A DNA stretch of 31,069 bases from a bacterium (GTDB lineage Bacteria; Bacillota; Clostridia; Lachnospirales; Lachnospiraceae): assembly GCA_004562765.1 (NCBI GenBank), contig SFRL01000036.1, positions 1-31,069 of the forward strand. Direction: 5' to 3'. Of the stretch, positions 30,162-31,069 are shown piece after piece. Made by a program: the position numbers and the translations under genes. The notes beneath the pieces were generated by a model. The model saw nothing but the letters and a program-made list of their open reading frames with translations, was not told where the DNA came from and ran no database searches. How positions within the stretch are numbered: position 1 is the first letter of the stretch; the number at the start of each line of letters is the position of its first letter.

Positions 30162-31069
30162 CTATTTCCGGTTTGCTTTTTTTGCAACCTTTTCTTCGTA
30201 CATTTTTTCATCTGCCAACCGCACATATTCCTCCAGACTGTCGTTTGTCATCGGATCTGTAACCACCGATCCGATACTGACCGTCAACGGTAGCGGAAAC
30301 TCTGTTTGTCTGGCCCTGTCACTCAATTCACGTCGGATGTCACACTTGAACCGCTCTTCTCTTTCCGCATCGGATGTCTGCTGCAAAAGAACATACTCAT
30401 CACCGCCGATCCTGGCAATAAACGAATTTCTTTCACTGTATTTTTCCAATGCCCGGGCCACAGCCACGATCGCGAAATCTCCAAACTCATGTCCCAATTT
30501 GTCATTGATCTCTTTTAATCGATCAAGATCTATAAAGTAAACAGAGACTTTCTGTCCTTTTTGATGCTGTTCCGATAAGAAATCATTGCCAAACTTCATA
30601 TAACCCATTCGATTGTAGAGTCCGGTCACCGCATCATGAACATAAAGCTTAGAAAGAAGATCATTCATATACTGCAGCTTTTCTTTTTTATGAAGATTTT
30701 CAATCGCCTTTGTGAGAACACCCATCACATCAAACAGGTACTGCTGCTCCAGCAGATAAACTGCATTGCGGATAACGAAATATCCAATGGTATCTTTTCC
30801 AAAATGTAACGGCAAAAACAGGAAATCCTGTCTGCTGTGCGCAAAATCAAATGTGGGAAAAATACCTTCAATGGTTGTCATCTCAATTTCATTCAGGCGC
30901 TTTCCGTTCTCATAGGCGAACTGTATCTGCATTTTAGGCGGATATCCTTTTTGCACAAACTCTGTTCCCTGAGACATATCATATGTTTCATTCACCTGTG
31001 CCTGTTTTTTATATGCATGAATCTGCTCATCCATTACCAGATACATGGCATCACATTGAAAGGATGAAA
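30162..31069 (-). CDS. GGDEF domain protein, 5' end cut by the window edge
   Basis: The frame is open to the window edge, so only the C-terminal 301 residues are seen; the ATG at 31046 is probably internal because it lacks a ribosome site and the upstream codons continue without a stop. A GAF-like sensor segment (FLFLPLHFGKDTIGYFVIRNAVYLLEQQ), a connecting helix and a GGDEF domain are visible. The active site reads GGDEY, and the metal segments DLDRLKEIND and GHEFGD are intact, so cyclase activity is plausible. No RxxD inhibitory site precedes the motif. I recall this layout from clostridial proteins that have a LacI-type binding domain before the GAF-like part, but that region is outside the window. 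Confidence 0.88.
   Translation of the reverse strand, partial: SSFQCDAMYLVMDEQIHAYKKQAQVNETYDMSQGTEFVQKGYPPKMQIQFAYENGKRLNEIEMTTIEGIFPTFDFAHSRQDFLFLPLHFGKDTIGYFVIRNAVYLLEQQYLFDVMGVLTKAIENLHKKEKLQYMNDLLSKLYVHDAVTGLYNRMGYMKFGNDFLSEQHQKGQKVSVYFIDLDRLKEINDKLGHEFGDFAIVAVARALEKYSERNSFIARIGGDEYVLLQQTSDAEREERFKCDIRRELSDRARQTEFPLPLTVSIGSVVTDPMTNDSLEEYVRLADEKMYEEKVAKKANRK

Overview
This is a chromosomal window from a spore-former-related Clostridia member, most likely a Lachnospiraceae bacterium. The evidence is a Firmicutes-type 16S 5' end, a large SRP RNA with an Alu domain, a tyrosine T-box, spoIID and spoIIQ genes, a reverse rubrerythrin next to a PerR-type repressor, and several small families (DUF5711, a DUF6128-like protein, a C-terminal secreted domain ending WDPVP) that I associate with gut Lachnospiraceae. 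No phage, transposon or CRISPR array is visible; this is mostly core chromosome.

Left to right. Positions 1-404 hold the 5' end of a 16S rRNA leaving the window on the minus strand, with its leader and a textbook promoter. Positions 405-3334 are a minus-strand run of envelope genes: a LysM protein, a DUF5711 protein and a CvpA-like protein. Positions 3418-7208 are a complete operon, pfkA-dnaX-ybaB-recR, with its own promoter and terminator. dnaX carries a slippery heptamer followed by a hairpin, a candidate programmed -1 frameshift. Positions 7210-10046 hold a membrane diguanylate cyclase and a membrane spermidine-synthase-like protein in one unit. Then come the SRP RNA, a secreted polysaccharide deacetylase, an unknown 71-residue protein, and a peroxide-defence pair (rubrerythrin and PerR-like regulator) with a near-perfect palindromic operator on the rubrerythrin promoter.

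Positions 13076-17112 are mainly plus strand: a DUF6128-like protein, tadA, and a 650-residue protein that joins an ECF-type sigma factor, one transmembrane helix and a large extracytoplasmic domain in one chain. This is the most unusual gene here. A GNAT acetyltransferase and a GIY-YIG protein converge on these genes. Positions 17607-21111 hold a TPR-GGDEF protein and the sporulation pair spoIID-spoIIQ. spoIIQ has a good sigma-F-like promoter, but both proteins lack the residues expected for catalysis. Positions 21160-25715 are a housekeeping unit: zinc-ribbon protein, metG, tatD and ksgA. It contains a palindromic repeat-like element between metG and tatD and a 190-base multi-hairpin region between tatD and ksgA.

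From 25756 a strong promoter drives a T-box and tyrS on the plus strand. The end of the window, on the minus strand, has a secreted 5'-nucleotidase-family protein, tRNA-Cys, a DUF445 membrane protein and a GGDEF protein cut by the window edge. Three GGDEF proteins occur in 31 kb and no EAL or HD-GYP protein is seen. Almost every promoter listed was found by reading exact -35/-10 hexamers with 17-base spacing; none has been measured.
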